This document shows, piece after piece, positions 18,612-27,430 of a stretch of DNA of 64,000 bases; the first letter of the stretch is position 1; each line of letters starts with the position of its first letter. Below the pieces are notes generated by a model. That model saw only the letters and a program-made list of their open reading frames with translations, had not been told where the DNA came from and searched no databases. A program made the position numbers and the translations under genes. The stretch covers positions 4,228,001 through 4,292,000 of the forward strand of contig NZ_CP082839.1 in the NCBI RefSeq assembly GCF_019930585.1, written 5' to 3'. This stretch comes from Sphingomonas nostoxanthinifaciens. Lineage in GTDB: Bacteria; Pseudomonadota; Alphaproteobacteria; Sphingomonadales; Sphingomonadaceae.

Positions 18612-18824
18612 GCCTTCCAAATCTTCCCGACTTCGCCCCTGTCAGTGAAAGCCGGCGCGCCGGGCGGTCGCGCGCGAACTTCCGGCCGTGCGAATCATGC
18701 GCAGCCAAACGAAAGCTTTACAGGACAAAGGCGCGAACGGCGAGCGATTTCGCACCCGTGCCAATCCCCCGACGCCGCATCGCCCGGCATTGAGCAAGAG
18801 CCCGCTCCCGCCTATCTGCAGCCG

Positions 18825-19442
18825 ATGACAGTTTACCTTCACGAAGAAGACCTTCCCGCCGAAGCGCTTGGCCCCGGGCCGGTCGCGGTCGATACCGAGA
18901 CGATGGGGCTCATCACGCCACGCGATCGCCTGTGCCTGGTGCAGATCGCCGACGGGCGCGGCGACGAGCATCTCGTGCGGTTCGCGCCCGGCAGCGACTA
19001 TGCCGCGCCCAATCTGCGCGCGGTGCTGGCCGACCCGGCCCGACTGAAGCTCTATCATTTCGCGCGATTCGATCTGGCGGCGATCCGCCATTATCTCGGC
19101 GTCGTGGCGGCGCCGGTCTATTGCACCAAGACGGCGTCGCGGCTGGTGCGCACCTATACCGATCGCCATGGCCTCAAGGAGCTGGTGCGCGAGCTGCTCG
19201 GTCAGGATATCTCCAAGCAGCAGCAATCGTCCGACTGGGGCGGCCCGGTGCTGAGCGACGCGCAGAAGGATTATGCCGCGTCCGACGTGCGCTATCTGCA
19301 TCAGATGCGTGACATCCTCGACGAGCGGCTGGCGCGCGAGCAGCGGACCGGCCTCGCGCAGGCCTGCTTCGATTTCCTGCCGGCGCGCGCCGAGCTGGAT
19401 CTGGCCGGCTGGCCCGAGATCGACATCTTCGCGCACATCTGA
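18825..19442 (+). CDS. rnd: Ribonuclease D-like 3'-5' exonuclease
   Basis: A 205-residue DEDD exonuclease. Motif I is VAVDTETMGL, motif II is LYHFARFDLAAIRHYLG, and motif III is DWGGPVLSDAQKDYAASDVRYL with its Tyr and Asp. It lacks the HRDC domains of long RNase D, so it is the short form used in tRNA 3' processing. The start at ATG 18825 has no clear ribosome-binding site. It lies 2 nt before lptC, a common sphingomonad order. Confidence 0.93.
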   Translation: MTVYLHEEDLPAEALGPGPVAVDTETMGLITPRDRLCLVQIADGRGDEHLVRFAPGSDYAAPNLRAVLADPARLKLYHFARFDLAAIRHYLGVVAAPVYCTKTASRLVRTYTDRHGLKELVRELLGQDISKQQQSSDWGGPVLSDAQKDYAASDVRYLHQMRDILDERLAREQRTGLAQACFDFLPARAELDLAGWPEIDIFAHI

Positions 19443-19444
19443 CC

Positions 19445-20092
19445 ATGTCGGAGCTTGCCGAACGCCAACGACGAGGCCGGCGCGAATGGGCCGCCGCCGG
19501 CAGCAGCCACGATCGGCTGATCGCGACGTTGCGCATCGTCCTGCCGATGGCGGTGGGGGTGCTGGCGGCGTTCCTGGCGCTCGCGCCGCTGACCGTCGGC
19601 CGTGACATCAGCTTCGTGCTGTCCAAGGATCGGGTCGACGTGGCGCGTGAGCGGCTGCGCGTCACGCGCGCGGTCTATCGCGGGCGCGATTCGAAGGAGC
19701 AGCCGTTCCAGCTCACTGCCGCGTCCGCCGTGCAGGCGACGTCGCGCGAGCCGCTGGTGCGGCTGAGCGACCTGATCGCGCGCATCACCCTTTCCGACGG
19801 GCCTGCCACGATCACGTCGGGCCGCGGCCGCTACGACATGGACACGCAGCATGTCGCGCTCGACGGGCCGGTCGATTTCCAGGGTAATGGCGGCTATCAC
19901 ATCACCACCGCCAACGTGCTGCTCGACATGGACCAGAAGGTTCTCGCCAGCCAGCGGCCGGTGACCGGCACGATGCCGCTCGGCAATTTCTCCGCCGATC
20001 GGCTGCGCGCCAATCTCGACACGCATGTGGTCGATCTGGTCGGGCGAGCCCGCTTGCATATCGTTCAGGCGCGGTCCAGAGGCGCGCGATGA
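19445..20092 (+). CDS. lptC: LPS export periplasmic protein LptC
   Basis: A 215-residue bitopic protein. One membrane helix (about 28-50, LRIVLPMAVGVLAAFLALAPL) is followed by a periplasmic LptC beta-jellyroll region (RVTRAVYRGRDSKEQPFQLTAASA to the C-terminus). LptC links the LptBFG transporter to LptA in moving lipopolysaccharide across the periplasm. It overlaps lptA by ATGA. Confidence 0.93.
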   Translation: MSELAERQRRGRREWAAAGSSHDRLIATLRIVLPMAVGVLAAFLALAPLTVGRDISFVLSKDRVDVARERLRVTRAVYRGRDSKEQPFQLTAASAVQATSREPLVRLSDLIARITLSDGPATITSGRGRYDMDTQHVALDGPVDFQGNGGYHITTANVLLDMDQKVLASQRPVTGTMPLGNFSADRLRANLDTHVVDLVGRARLHIVQARSRGAR

Positions 20093-20700
20093 TCCGTGGG
20101 GGCCCGATCACTATCCTGCTCGCGCTGGCGTGCACTGCGCCCGCCGTCGCGCAGTCGAGCATCAAGGGGCATGACAGCAATGCCCCCGCCGATGTCACCG
20201 CCGATCATATCGAGGTACAAGACAAGGCCAATCGCGCCATCTTCACCGGCAGCGTCCACGTGGTCCAGGGCGACATGACGATGGATGCGGCGCGGATGAC
20301 GGTCGCCTATCGCCGCGCGGCCGGCCCGAATTCCGACCCCGAGATCCAGCGCATCGATGCGTCGGGCGGCGTCAAGGTGGTCGATCCCAGCGAGACCGCC
20401 ACCGGCAGCTACGGCATCTACGATCTCGACAAGCGCGTGATCACGCTGATCGGTAACGTCGTGCTGATCCGCGGCGACAACAAGGTCAACGGCGCCCGGA
20501 TGGTGATGGACCTCAACAGCGGCCGCTCGACCGTCGACAGCAACGTCGTCGGCGGTGCGGGTGCGACCACGCACGGCAATGGCCGCGTAACCGGCCACTT
20601 CACCGTGCCGAAGCGCGACAACACCACCGGCGCCGGCACGACGACCACCACCAATGGCGCGCAGCCAGCCGCGCCAAAGCCCGCCGCATCGCCGAAATAG
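20089..20700 (+). CDS. lptA: LPS-transport periplasmic protein LptA
   Basis: A 203-residue periplasmic protein: signal peptide (MIRGGPITILLALACTAPAVAQ), an OstA/LptA beta-jellyroll (ADVTADHIEVQDKANRAIFTGSVHVVQGDMTMDA), and a Thr/Ala/Pro-rich tail of about 30 residues. It bridges LptC and LptD for lipopolysaccharide transport. The 91 nt before lptB contain a small GGCCTTCAGGCC hairpin. Confidence 0.94.
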   Translation: MIRGGPITILLALACTAPAVAQSSIKGHDSNAPADVTADHIEVQDKANRAIFTGSVHVVQGDMTMDAARMTVAYRRAAGPNSDPEIQRIDASGGVKVVDPSETATGSYGIYDLDKRVITLIGNVVLIRGDNKVNGARMVMDLNSGRSTVDSNVVGGAGATTHGNGRVTGHFTVPKRDNTTGAGTTTTTNGAQPAAPKPAASPK

Positions 20701-20791
20701 CGGCCGTCGGCCTTCAGGCCGTGCAAGAAACTTGCCGCTTGCCGCGATGCCGGCTTGCGGTAACCATCGTCCGCGATCAGGAACCGCGCTC

Positions 20792-21568
20792 GTGACCGAT
20801 ATCGCCTTTGCCTCCGCCGACCGTGTCGCCGCCCGTCTGGCCGGCGATGATGGCCTGTCGATCGTCTCGATCGCCAAGAGCTACGACAAGCGCCAGGTGC
20901 TGCGCGACGTGAGCCTGAACGTCGCGCGTGGCGAGGTGGTCGGCCTGCTCGGCCCCAACGGCGCCGGCAAGACGACCTGCTTCTATTCGGTGATGGGGCT
21001 GGTGAAGCCCGACGAAGGCCGCATCCTGCTCGACGGCAACGACGTGACCGGCCTGCCAATGTATCGCCGCGCGATCCTCGGCCTGGGCTATCTGCCGCAG
21101 GAGACGTCGATCTTCCGCGGGCTCACCGTCGCGCAGAACATCATGGCGGTGCTCGAATTGTCCGAGCCCGACCGCACTGCGCGCGCCGCCCGACTCGACG
21201 CGCTGCTCGGTGAATTCCACCTCGAGCGGCTGCGCGATTCGGCGGCGATGGCGCTGTCGGGCGGCGAGCGGCGCCGGTGCGAGATCGCGCGGGCGCTAGC
21301 GGCCGATCCCTCGATCATGCTGCTCGACGAGCCGTTCGCCGGCATCGATCCCATCTCGATCAGCGACATCCGCGATCTTGTGAAGGATCTGAAGCGCCGC
21401 GACATCGGCGTGCTGATCACCGACCACAATGTCCGCGAGACGCTCGACATCGTCGATCGCGCCTGCATCATCTACGACGGACGCGTGCTGTTCCAGGGCA
21501 GCCCGGAGGATCTGGTGGCGAACGAGGAGGTCCGCCGGCTCTATCTGGGCGAAAGCTTCGAGCTGTAG
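20792..21568 (+). CDS. lptB: LPS export ABC transporter ATP-binding protein LptB
   Basis: A 258-residue ABC ATPase. Walker A is GPNGAGKTT, Q loop LPQETSIFRGLTV (typical LptB), signature LSGGERRRCEIARAL, Walker B IMLLDEPFAGIDP, switch His in TDHNVRETL. It powers lipopolysaccharide extraction with LptFG, which are not in the window. The GTG start at 20792 is supported by AGGA at 20779-20782. rpoN starts 8 nt after its stop, the classic lptB-rpoN order. Confidence 0.96.
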   Translation: MTDIAFASADRVAARLAGDDGLSIVSIAKSYDKRQVLRDVSLNVARGEVVGLLGPNGAGKTTCFYSVMGLVKPDEGRILLDGNDVTGLPMYRRAILGLGYLPQETSIFRGLTVAQNIMAVLELSEPDRTARAARLDALLGEFHLERLRDSAAMALSGGERRRCEIARALAADPSIMLLDEPFAGIDPISISDIRDLVKDLKRRDIGVLITDHNVRETLDIVDRACIIYDGRVLFQGSPEDLVANEEVRRLYLGESFEL

Positions 21569-21576
21569 CGCCGCCG

Positions 21577-23055
21577 ATGAGCCTCGCGCCGCGCCTCGAT
21601 CTGCGCCAGGCGCAGTCGCTGGTGATGACGCCGCAGCTGCAGCAGGCGATCAAGCTGCTCGCGCTGTCCAACCTCGAGCTCGAAGGGTTCCTCGCCGAGG
21701 AGCTCGAGCAGAACCCCCTTCTCGCCACCGGATCGGACGAGCCCGGCGCGACCGCATCGGACGCCACCGTCGCCGAGGCGGCACCCGCCGCCCCGACGGG
21801 CGAAACCGCCACCGCCGACGAGCTGGTGCGCGCGGGCGATGCCGCCGCCGACGCACCGCTCGACATCGATTATGACGGCGAAACCTTCCATCAGGACAGC
21901 GCCGCCGACCGCGCCGGCAGCGGGCTCGATCTGTCGGACGGCGCGGCCGCGGGCGAGCGGCCCGATTTCGACAGCATCGCCGCCGACGCGCCGAACCTCG
22001 CCGACCATCTGTTGCAGCAGGCAGGCGAGATGCTGGACGGCCGCGACCTGATGATCGCGCGCCACATCGTCGATCTGATCGACGATGCCGGCTACGTCGT
22101 CGGGCTGGACGAACTGGCGGCGCGGCTGGACGTCGCGGATGCAGCGATCGAGCGCGTGCTGACCGTCATTCAGGGGTTTGACCCCACCGGCGTCGGCGCA
22201 CGCTCGCTCGCCGAATGCATCGCGCTGCAGGCGCGCGAGGCGGATCGCTACGACCCGGCGATGGCGTGCATGATCGACCATCTCGACCTGCTCGCGCGCG
22301 GCCAGATCGCGCAGCTCCGCCGGATGTGCGACGTCGACGAGGAGGATTTCGCCGACATGGTGCGCGAGCTGCGCGGCTACGATCCCAAGCCCGGCCTGCG
22401 CTATGGCGGCGAGCGCGCCGCGCCGATCGTGCCCGACCTCTTCGTCACGCGCACGCGTGCCGGCTGGGCGATCGAGCTGAACCACGCGACGCTGCCGCGC
22501 CTGCTGATCGACCGACGCTATCACGCCGAGTTGGTGGCCGGCGCCGACGACAAGGCCGGCAAGGCGTGGCTGGCGGATCGCCTCGCCAGCGCCAACTGGC
22601 TGATCAAGGCGCTCGACCAGCGCCAGCGCACCATCGTCCGCGTCGCGACCGAGCTGGTGAAGCAGCAGGAAGGCTTCTTCCGCAACGGCGTCGCGCACCT
22701 GAAGCCGATGACGCTGCGCGCCGTCGCCGACGCGATCGGCATGCACGAATCGACCGTCAGCCGGGTTACGTCGAACAAATATCTCGCCTGCGACCGCGGC
22801 CTCTACGAGCTCAAATATTTCTTCTCCAGCGGCGTGCCGTCGGGCGACGGCGAAGCGGCGTCGGCCGAGGCGGTGAAGAGCCACATCGGCCGGATGATCG
22901 CCGGCGAAGGCCAGGACGTGTTGTCCGATGACAAATTGGTCGATCTGCTGAAGGCCAAGGGCTTCGACATCGCGCGCCGCACCGTCGCAAAATATCGCGA
23001 GGCGATGGGGCTCGGCTCGTCCGTGCAACGGCGACGTAAGAAGGCATTGGAATGA
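21577..23055 (+). CDS. rpoN: RNA polymerase sigma-54 factor RpoN
   Basis: A 492-residue sigma-54. The N-terminal activator region is LDLRQAQSLVMTPQLQQAIKLLALSNLEL, followed by an acidic spacer (residues ~50-135), the core-binding domain, the helix-turn-helix region (LRAVADAIGMHESTVSRVTSNKYL), and the RpoN box ARRTVAKYREAMG near the end. It directs transcription from -24/-12 promoters with enhancer-binding activators. The usual downstream hpf and ptsN are instead at 61-62 kb. Confidence 0.96.
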   Translation: MSLAPRLDLRQAQSLVMTPQLQQAIKLLALSNLELEGFLAEELEQNPLLATGSDEPGATASDATVAEAAPAAPTGETATADELVRAGDAAADAPLDIDYDGETFHQDSAADRAGSGLDLSDGAAAGERPDFDSIAADAPNLADHLLQQAGEMLDGRDLMIARHIVDLIDDAGYVVGLDELAARLDVADAAIERVLTVIQGFDPTGVGARSLAECIALQAREADRYDPAMACMIDHLDLLARGQIAQLRRMCDVDEEDFADMVRELRGYDPKPGLRYGGERAAPIVPDLFVTRTRAGWAIELNHATLPRLLIDRRYHAELVAGADDKAGKAWLADRLASANWLIKALDQRQRTIVRVATELVKQQEGFFRNGVAHLKPMTLRAVADAIGMHESTVSRVTSNKYLACDRGLYELKYFFSSGVPSGDGEAASAEAVKSHIGRMIAGEGQDVLSDDKLVDLLKAKGFDIARRTVAKYREAMGLGSSVQRRRKKALE

Positions 23056-23244
23056 GCGGACGCCGACACTAGGGAGTCGCGGCCGACGTCCGCCTGAGAC
23101 CAATGTACGCGGCCTCCGCCGCGCGTCGAGCCCATATCGTCGCAATCGCTGATCTAATTTGTTGTGGGCCGCCTAGTTGCGATAAAGGCGTTGGGGGCAA
23201 TGGACAGGCCGCGTTCATCGCGGCGCGTCCAATGAGCAGCGGTT
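23056..23244. other. Intergenic region after rpoN
   Basis: Contains an inverted repeat GCGGACG (23056-23062) with CGTCCGC (23087-23093) enclosing a GAC/GTC inner stem, without a T tract; it may form the rpoN mRNA 3' end. Nothing else recognisable: no supported gene, tRNA or clear promoter. Confidence 0.4.
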
Positions 23245-24066
23245 ATGGCGGGGCGGGACGAACACGAAGGACAGGCGGCGGCGCGCGGCATGTTGCTCGC
23301 GTCGATCCACGATGTCGGACCGCGCTTCGAACGCGAGGTGACCGCGCTGGTCGATCGCCTCGAACGCCATCTTGGCGGCCCGCGATTCGCCATGCTGGTC
23401 GTTCCCGATCATTGGGGCGAGGCCCCGCTTTCCAAGGCCCCCGCTTTCCAGCAACGACTACGCGCGTGGGCCGATGCGGGCGTCGAGATGTTCCTGCACG
23501 GCTGGTCGCATCGCGACGACAGCGCGCATGGCGGCGCCGGTGCACGCTTCAAGGCGAAGCATATGACGGCCGGCGAGGGCGAGTTCCTCGGCCTGGATCG
23601 TACCGAGGCGGTGCGCCGCATGCGCGCAGGACGCGCGGTGATGGAAGATGCGATCGGGCGGCCCGTCGCCGGCTTCATCGCGCCGGCATGGCTGTACGGC
23701 GATGGCGCGCGCGCCGCGCTGGCGGACGAAGGATTTGCGCTGGCCGAGGACCATTTCCGCGTGTGGCGTCCGGCGGATGGCGCGATTCTGGCGCGCGGCC
23801 CGGTCATCACCTGGGCCAGCCGCAGCCCGCGGCGGATCGCCAGCTCGCGCCTGTTCGCCGGCCTCGCCCGCGCGGCGCTGCACCCCCTGCCGGTTGTGCG
23901 CGTGGCGGTGCATCCGGGCGACGCGCACGTGCCGAGCCTGCTCGCCAGCATCGACGCGACGCTGGGAACTTTTGCGCGCCGCCGCATCGGGCATTATGGG
24001 GATTTGGTTGCGGCGGCGTCATCCCCGGTGAAGACCGTCGGCGTCGTAGCCCAGGAGGCCAAGTGA
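23245..24066 (+). CDS. Polysaccharide-deacetylase-like protein (DUF2334 type)
   Basis: A 273-residue NodB-fold-like protein without a signal peptide. ASIHDVGP and EMFLHGWSHRD hold the metal-binding Asp and His pair expected for the DUF2334 deacetylase group; GFIAPAWLYG is a further conserved strand. Likely removes acetyl groups from a sugar during glycoconjugate synthesis (inference). The start may be ATG 23245 or ATG 23290 (MLLASIHDV). It overlaps the next gene by GTGA and belongs to a three-gene operon with a membrane protein and a glycosyltransferase. Confidence 0.8.
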   Translation: MAGRDEHEGQAAARGMLLASIHDVGPRFEREVTALVDRLERHLGGPRFAMLVVPDHWGEAPLSKAPAFQQRLRAWADAGVEMFLHGWSHRDDSAHGGAGARFKAKHMTAGEGEFLGLDRTEAVRRMRAGRAVMEDAIGRPVAGFIAPAWLYGDGARAALADEGFALAEDHFRVWRPADGAILARGPVITWASRSPRRIASSRLFAGLARAALHPLPVVRVAVHPGDAHVPSLLASIDATLGTFARRRIGHYGDLVAAASSPVKTVGVVAQEAK

Positions 24067-24998
24067 GTTCCCCGCCCCAACACCACGCAGGTGCTGCTGC
24101 AGCGACCTGGACCGCAGAGACATTCGATCCCCCCTTGCTCGCCGAAGGCGGCAGCCTCGCCGCACGCTGGCTCGGTCCGGTCATCTCGCTCGGCATCTTT
24201 GCCGCGGTGCTGTGGCAATTGCGCACTATGCACATCGCGCAGGTCGTGGACATGGTGCCGCGATCGCCGCTCTTCTGGCTGGTGTTCGCCGGCTATTACC
24301 TCGTGACGCCCGCCGCCGACTTCCTGATCTTCCGCCGCCTGTGGAACCTGCCCGCCGCCGGCTTCGGCGCGCTGACGCGCAAGTTCGTCGGCAACGAAAT
24401 CCTGATGGGCTATATCGGCGAGCTCCATTTCTACAGCTGGGCGCGCAACCGGCTGCGCATGGTGGCGGCGCCGTTCGCGGCGGTGAAGGACGTCGCGATC
24501 CTCTCGGCCGCGGCGGGCAACCTCGTCACGCTGGCGGTGCTGGCGGCGGCCTATCCGTTCCTCGGCGCGCTGCATCTCGGCCTCGCCCCCGGCACGATCG
24601 TGATGGCGGTGACGGTGACGCTCGGCACCTCGCTGGTGCTGCTCGCCTTCCGCGGCCGGCTGCTGACGCTCGATCCGACCGATCTGATGTTCGTCGGCGG
24701 CGTGCAGCTGCTGCGCGTCGTCGTGACGTCACTGCTGCCGGCCCTGCTGTGGCACCTCGTTCTGCCGCAGGTCGCGTTGGGCTGGTGGCTGCTGCTGGCA
24801 TCGTTGCGCCTGCTGCTGTCGCGCCTGCCGTTGCTGCCCAACAAGGATCTTGTGTTCGCGGGCATCGCCGTGGTGCTGGTGGGCCCCGACGTCGCGATCG
24901 GCGGCCTGATGACGATGATGGCAAGCCTGATCCTGGCCACCCACATCCTGGTCGGCGCCGGGCTGGTGCTGGCCGAATTCGCGCTGGGCGAGGACTGA
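24063..24998 (+). CDS. Polytopic membrane protein, lysylphosphatidylglycerol-synthase-TM-like
   Basis: Function not recognised. A 311-residue inner-membrane protein with about eight hydrophobic helices, starting with a ~40-residue cytosolic N-terminus. The layout and the conserved-looking FGALTRKFVGNEILMGYIGELHFYSWARNRL recall the UPF0104/LPG-synthase transmembrane family of lipid flippases. The GTG start at 24063 overlaps the deacetylase-like gene, and a glycosyltransferase follows 7 nt later. A role in making or moving a glycolipid is inferred from context only. Confidence 0.7.
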   Translation: MSSPPQHHAGAAAATWTAETFDPPLLAEGGSLAARWLGPVISLGIFAAVLWQLRTMHIAQVVDMVPRSPLFWLVFAGYYLVTPAADFLIFRRLWNLPAAGFGALTRKFVGNEILMGYIGELHFYSWARNRLRMVAAPFAAVKDVAILSAAAGNLVTLAVLAAAYPFLGALHLGLAPGTIVMAVTVTLGTSLVLLAFRGRLLTLDPTDLMFVGGVQLLRVVVTSLLPALLWHLVLPQVALGWWLLLASLRLLLSRLPLLPNKDLVFAGIAVVLVGPDVAIGGLMTMMASLILATHILVGAGLVLAEFALGED

Positions 24999-25005
24999 GC
25001 GCGGC

Positions 25006-26157
25006 ATGCGCATCGTCGATGTCTGTGCGTTCTACGCGCCCGAAGGCGGCGGCGTGCGCACCTATATCGAGCGCAAGCTGAAGGCGGTGCCGGCCGCCGG
25101 GCACGAACTGATCGTGCTCGCCCCCGGCCGCACCGACAGGATCGAGCACCGCGGGCCGAATGCGCGGATCGAGTGGCTGGCGAGCCCGCGCTTCCCGCTC
25201 GATCGGCGCTACGGCTATTTCGCCGATGCCGGGCAACTCCACGCCGCGCTCGACCGGCTTCGGCCGGACGTGGTCGAGGTCTCGTCGCCGTGGCGCAGCG
25301 CCTCGATCGTCGCCGACTGGCAGGGGCCGGCGCGACGCGTGCTGGTGATGCACGCCGATCCGCTGTCCGCTTACGCCTATCGCTGGTTCGGCGGCGTCGC
25401 CGATCGCGCGACGATCGATCGCGGCTTTGCATGGTTCTGGCGGCATCTGCGCCGGCTCGACGCGCGCTACGACGCCGTGGTCAGCGCGAGTGCCAGCCTG
25501 TCGGAGCGCCTGACCGAGGGTGGCCTCGCCCGCGTCGTCACCAATCCGATGGGGGTCGATCCCGGCATCTTCTCGCCGGACCTGCGCGACGAGGAGCTGC
25601 GCGCGCGCCTGCTCGATCGCTGCGGGCTGCCGTCGAGCGCCACCTTGCTGCTCGCCGTCGGCCGCCACGCCCCCGAGAAACGGTGGCCGATGGTGATCGA
25701 CGCCGCCATGACGGCGGCCGCGCGCCGGCCGGTGGGATTGGTGCTGGTCGGCGATGGTCGTGATCGTGGGCGGATCGTCCGCCAGATCGGCGCGAACCCG
25801 CACGTCTGCCTGGTCGCGCCGATCCGCGATCGCCTGCGCCTCGCGACGATGATGGCAAGCGCCGATGCGCTGATCCATGGCTGCGAGGCCGAAACCTTCT
25901 GCATCGTCGCTGCCGAGGCGCGTGCATCGGGCCTGCCGCTCATCGCTCCCGATGCGGGTGGCGCCTCGGATCAGGCGCGCGCGGGTGGCGGCCTCACCTA
26001 TCGCGCCAGTTCGAGCGCCAGCGCTGCCGCCGCCATCACCCGTTTCGTCGATCAGCCGGTCCGCGCGACCGGCAGCGTCCGCACGATGGACGAGCATTTC
26101 GCCGATTTATTCGCGCTCTACGAATGGCTTGACCAGCCGGCCGCACGCGCCGCCTGA
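25006..26157 (+). CDS. Glycosyltransferase family 4-like protein
   Basis: A 383-residue GT-B fold enzyme. The N-terminal acceptor domain begins with CAFYAPEGGGVRTYIERK, and the C-terminal nucleotide-sugar domain has AVGRHAPEKRWPMVIDA and the EX7E-like stretch HGCEAETFCIVAAEARASGLPLIAPDAGG. It transfers a sugar from an activated donor to an unknown acceptor, likely membrane lipid. It is the last gene of the operon with the deacetylase-like and membrane proteins; argE begins 38 nt further. Confidence 0.88.
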   Translation: MRIVDVCAFYAPEGGGVRTYIERKLKAVPAAGHELIVLAPGRTDRIEHRGPNARIEWLASPRFPLDRRYGYFADAGQLHAALDRLRPDVVEVSSPWRSASIVADWQGPARRVLVMHADPLSAYAYRWFGGVADRATIDRGFAWFWRHLRRLDARYDAVVSASASLSERLTEGGLARVVTNPMGVDPGIFSPDLRDEELRARLLDRCGLPSSATLLLAVGRHAPEKRWPMVIDAAMTAAARRPVGLVLVGDGRDRGRIVRQIGANPHVCLVAPIRDRLRLATMMASADALIHGCEAETFCIVAAEARASGLPLIAPDAGGASDQARAGGGLTYRASSSASAAAAITRFVDQPVRATGSVRTMDEHFADLFALYEWLDQPAARAA

Positions 26158-26195
26158 GCCATTGCGCCCGCGTGGTGCGCCGTTAGGCTGGCGCG

Positions 26196-27371
26196 ATGCT
26201 CCCCTCCCCCGACATCCTCGCCGCCGACGCCACCGCCGAACTGGCGCGGCTGGTCGCGTTCGACACCACTTCGCGCGACTCGAACCTCGCGCTGATCGTC
26301 CATGTCGAGCGCCTGCTCGCCGATCTGGGCATCGCCACCACGCGCGTGCCGAGTGCCGATGGCAGCAAGACCAATCTCTACGCGACGATCGGCCCGGCGG
26401 TCGCGGGCGGGATCGTGCTGTCGGGCCACACCGACGTGGTGCCGGTCGACGGCCAAAGCTGGACGAGCGATCCGTTCACCCTCGCCGCGCGCGACGGGCG
26501 CCTTTACGGGCGCGGCACCTGCGACATGAAGGGCTTCCTCGCGCTCGCGCTGGCGGCGGCACCGGCCTTCGCGCAAGGCAGCCTCGCGCGGCCGGTTCAC
26601 CTCGCCCTTTCCTATGACGAAGAGGTGGGCTGCATCGGTGCACCGGCGATGATCGCGGAGATTGCGCGGACGCTGCCGCCGCCGGCCGCGGTGATCGTCG
26701 GCGAGCCGACCAACATGCAGGTCGTCCGCGGGCACAAGGGGATCACCTCCTACCTCGTCACCGTCACCGGGCACGAGGCGCATTCCAGCCTCACCCATCT
26801 CGGCCTGTCGGCCAACATGGTGGCGGTGCAGCTGATGGGGCAGCTCGCCGCGCTGGCCGAGCGGCTGGAGCGCGAGGCGGATCCGGCGTCGCCGTTCGTG
26901 CCGCCGCATGCGACGCTCACCATCGGCCAGGTCGACGGCGGCACCGCGGTCAACATCCTCGCCGGGCGCTGCACCTTCCTGTTCGATCTGCGCTGCCCGC
27001 CCGGGCTGGACCCCGAGGCGGTGCTGGCCCCGTTCCTGGCCGAGGCGGCGCGGTGCGACGCGACGATCAAGGCGCGCTTTCCGGCCGCCGGCGTCTCGGT
27101 CGTCCGCCGCTCCACCACGCCTGCCTTTGCGCCCGATCCCGACAGCGTGGCCGAGCGCATTGCGCGCAGCCTCGCCGGCGACAACGGTCCGGCGCGCGTC
27201 GTCGCCTACGCTGCAGAGGCGGGGCAATTCCAGCAGGGCGGCTTCTCGACCGTGATCTGCGGCCCCGGCTCGATCGAGCAGGCACATCAACCTGACGAAT
27301 ATGTCGAGAAGACGCAGATCGCGCGCGGGGCGAGCTTCATGCTGCGGCTGGCGGAGATGCTGGCAAACTGA
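26196..27371 (+). CDS. argE: Acetylornithine deacetylase
   Basis: A 391-residue M20 metallopeptidase-family enzyme that hydrolyses N-acetylornithine to ornithine in arginine synthesis. Zn ligands are visible in LSGHTDVVPVDG, GRGTCDMKGFLAL and SYDEEVGCIGA; the dimerisation domain has GHEAHSSLTHLGLSAN; the last ligand lies in GSIEQAHQPDEYV. Other M20 amidases are possible, but these motifs and the length fit ArgE best. It may share a transcript with the preceding glycosyltransferase. Confidence 0.9.
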   Translation: MLPSPDILAADATAELARLVAFDTTSRDSNLALIVHVERLLADLGIATTRVPSADGSKTNLYATIGPAVAGGIVLSGHTDVVPVDGQSWTSDPFTLAARDGRLYGRGTCDMKGFLALALAAAPAFAQGSLARPVHLALSYDEEVGCIGAPAMIAEIARTLPPPAAVIVGEPTNMQVVRGHKGITSYLVTVTGHEAHSSLTHLGLSANMVAVQLMGQLAALAERLEREADPASPFVPPHATLTIGQVDGGTAVNILAGRCTFLFDLRCPPGLDPEAVLAPFLAEAARCDATIKARFPAAGVSVVRRSTTPAFAPDPDSVAERIARSLAGDNGPARVVAYAAEAGQFQQGGFSTVICGPGSIEQAHQPDEYVEKTQIARGASFMLRLAEMLAN

Positions 27372-27430
27372 TGTTATTGTACGACGAACCGTAATCCCTA
27401 TCTTCAGGGCAGCAGGAGGTTTCCCAGACA

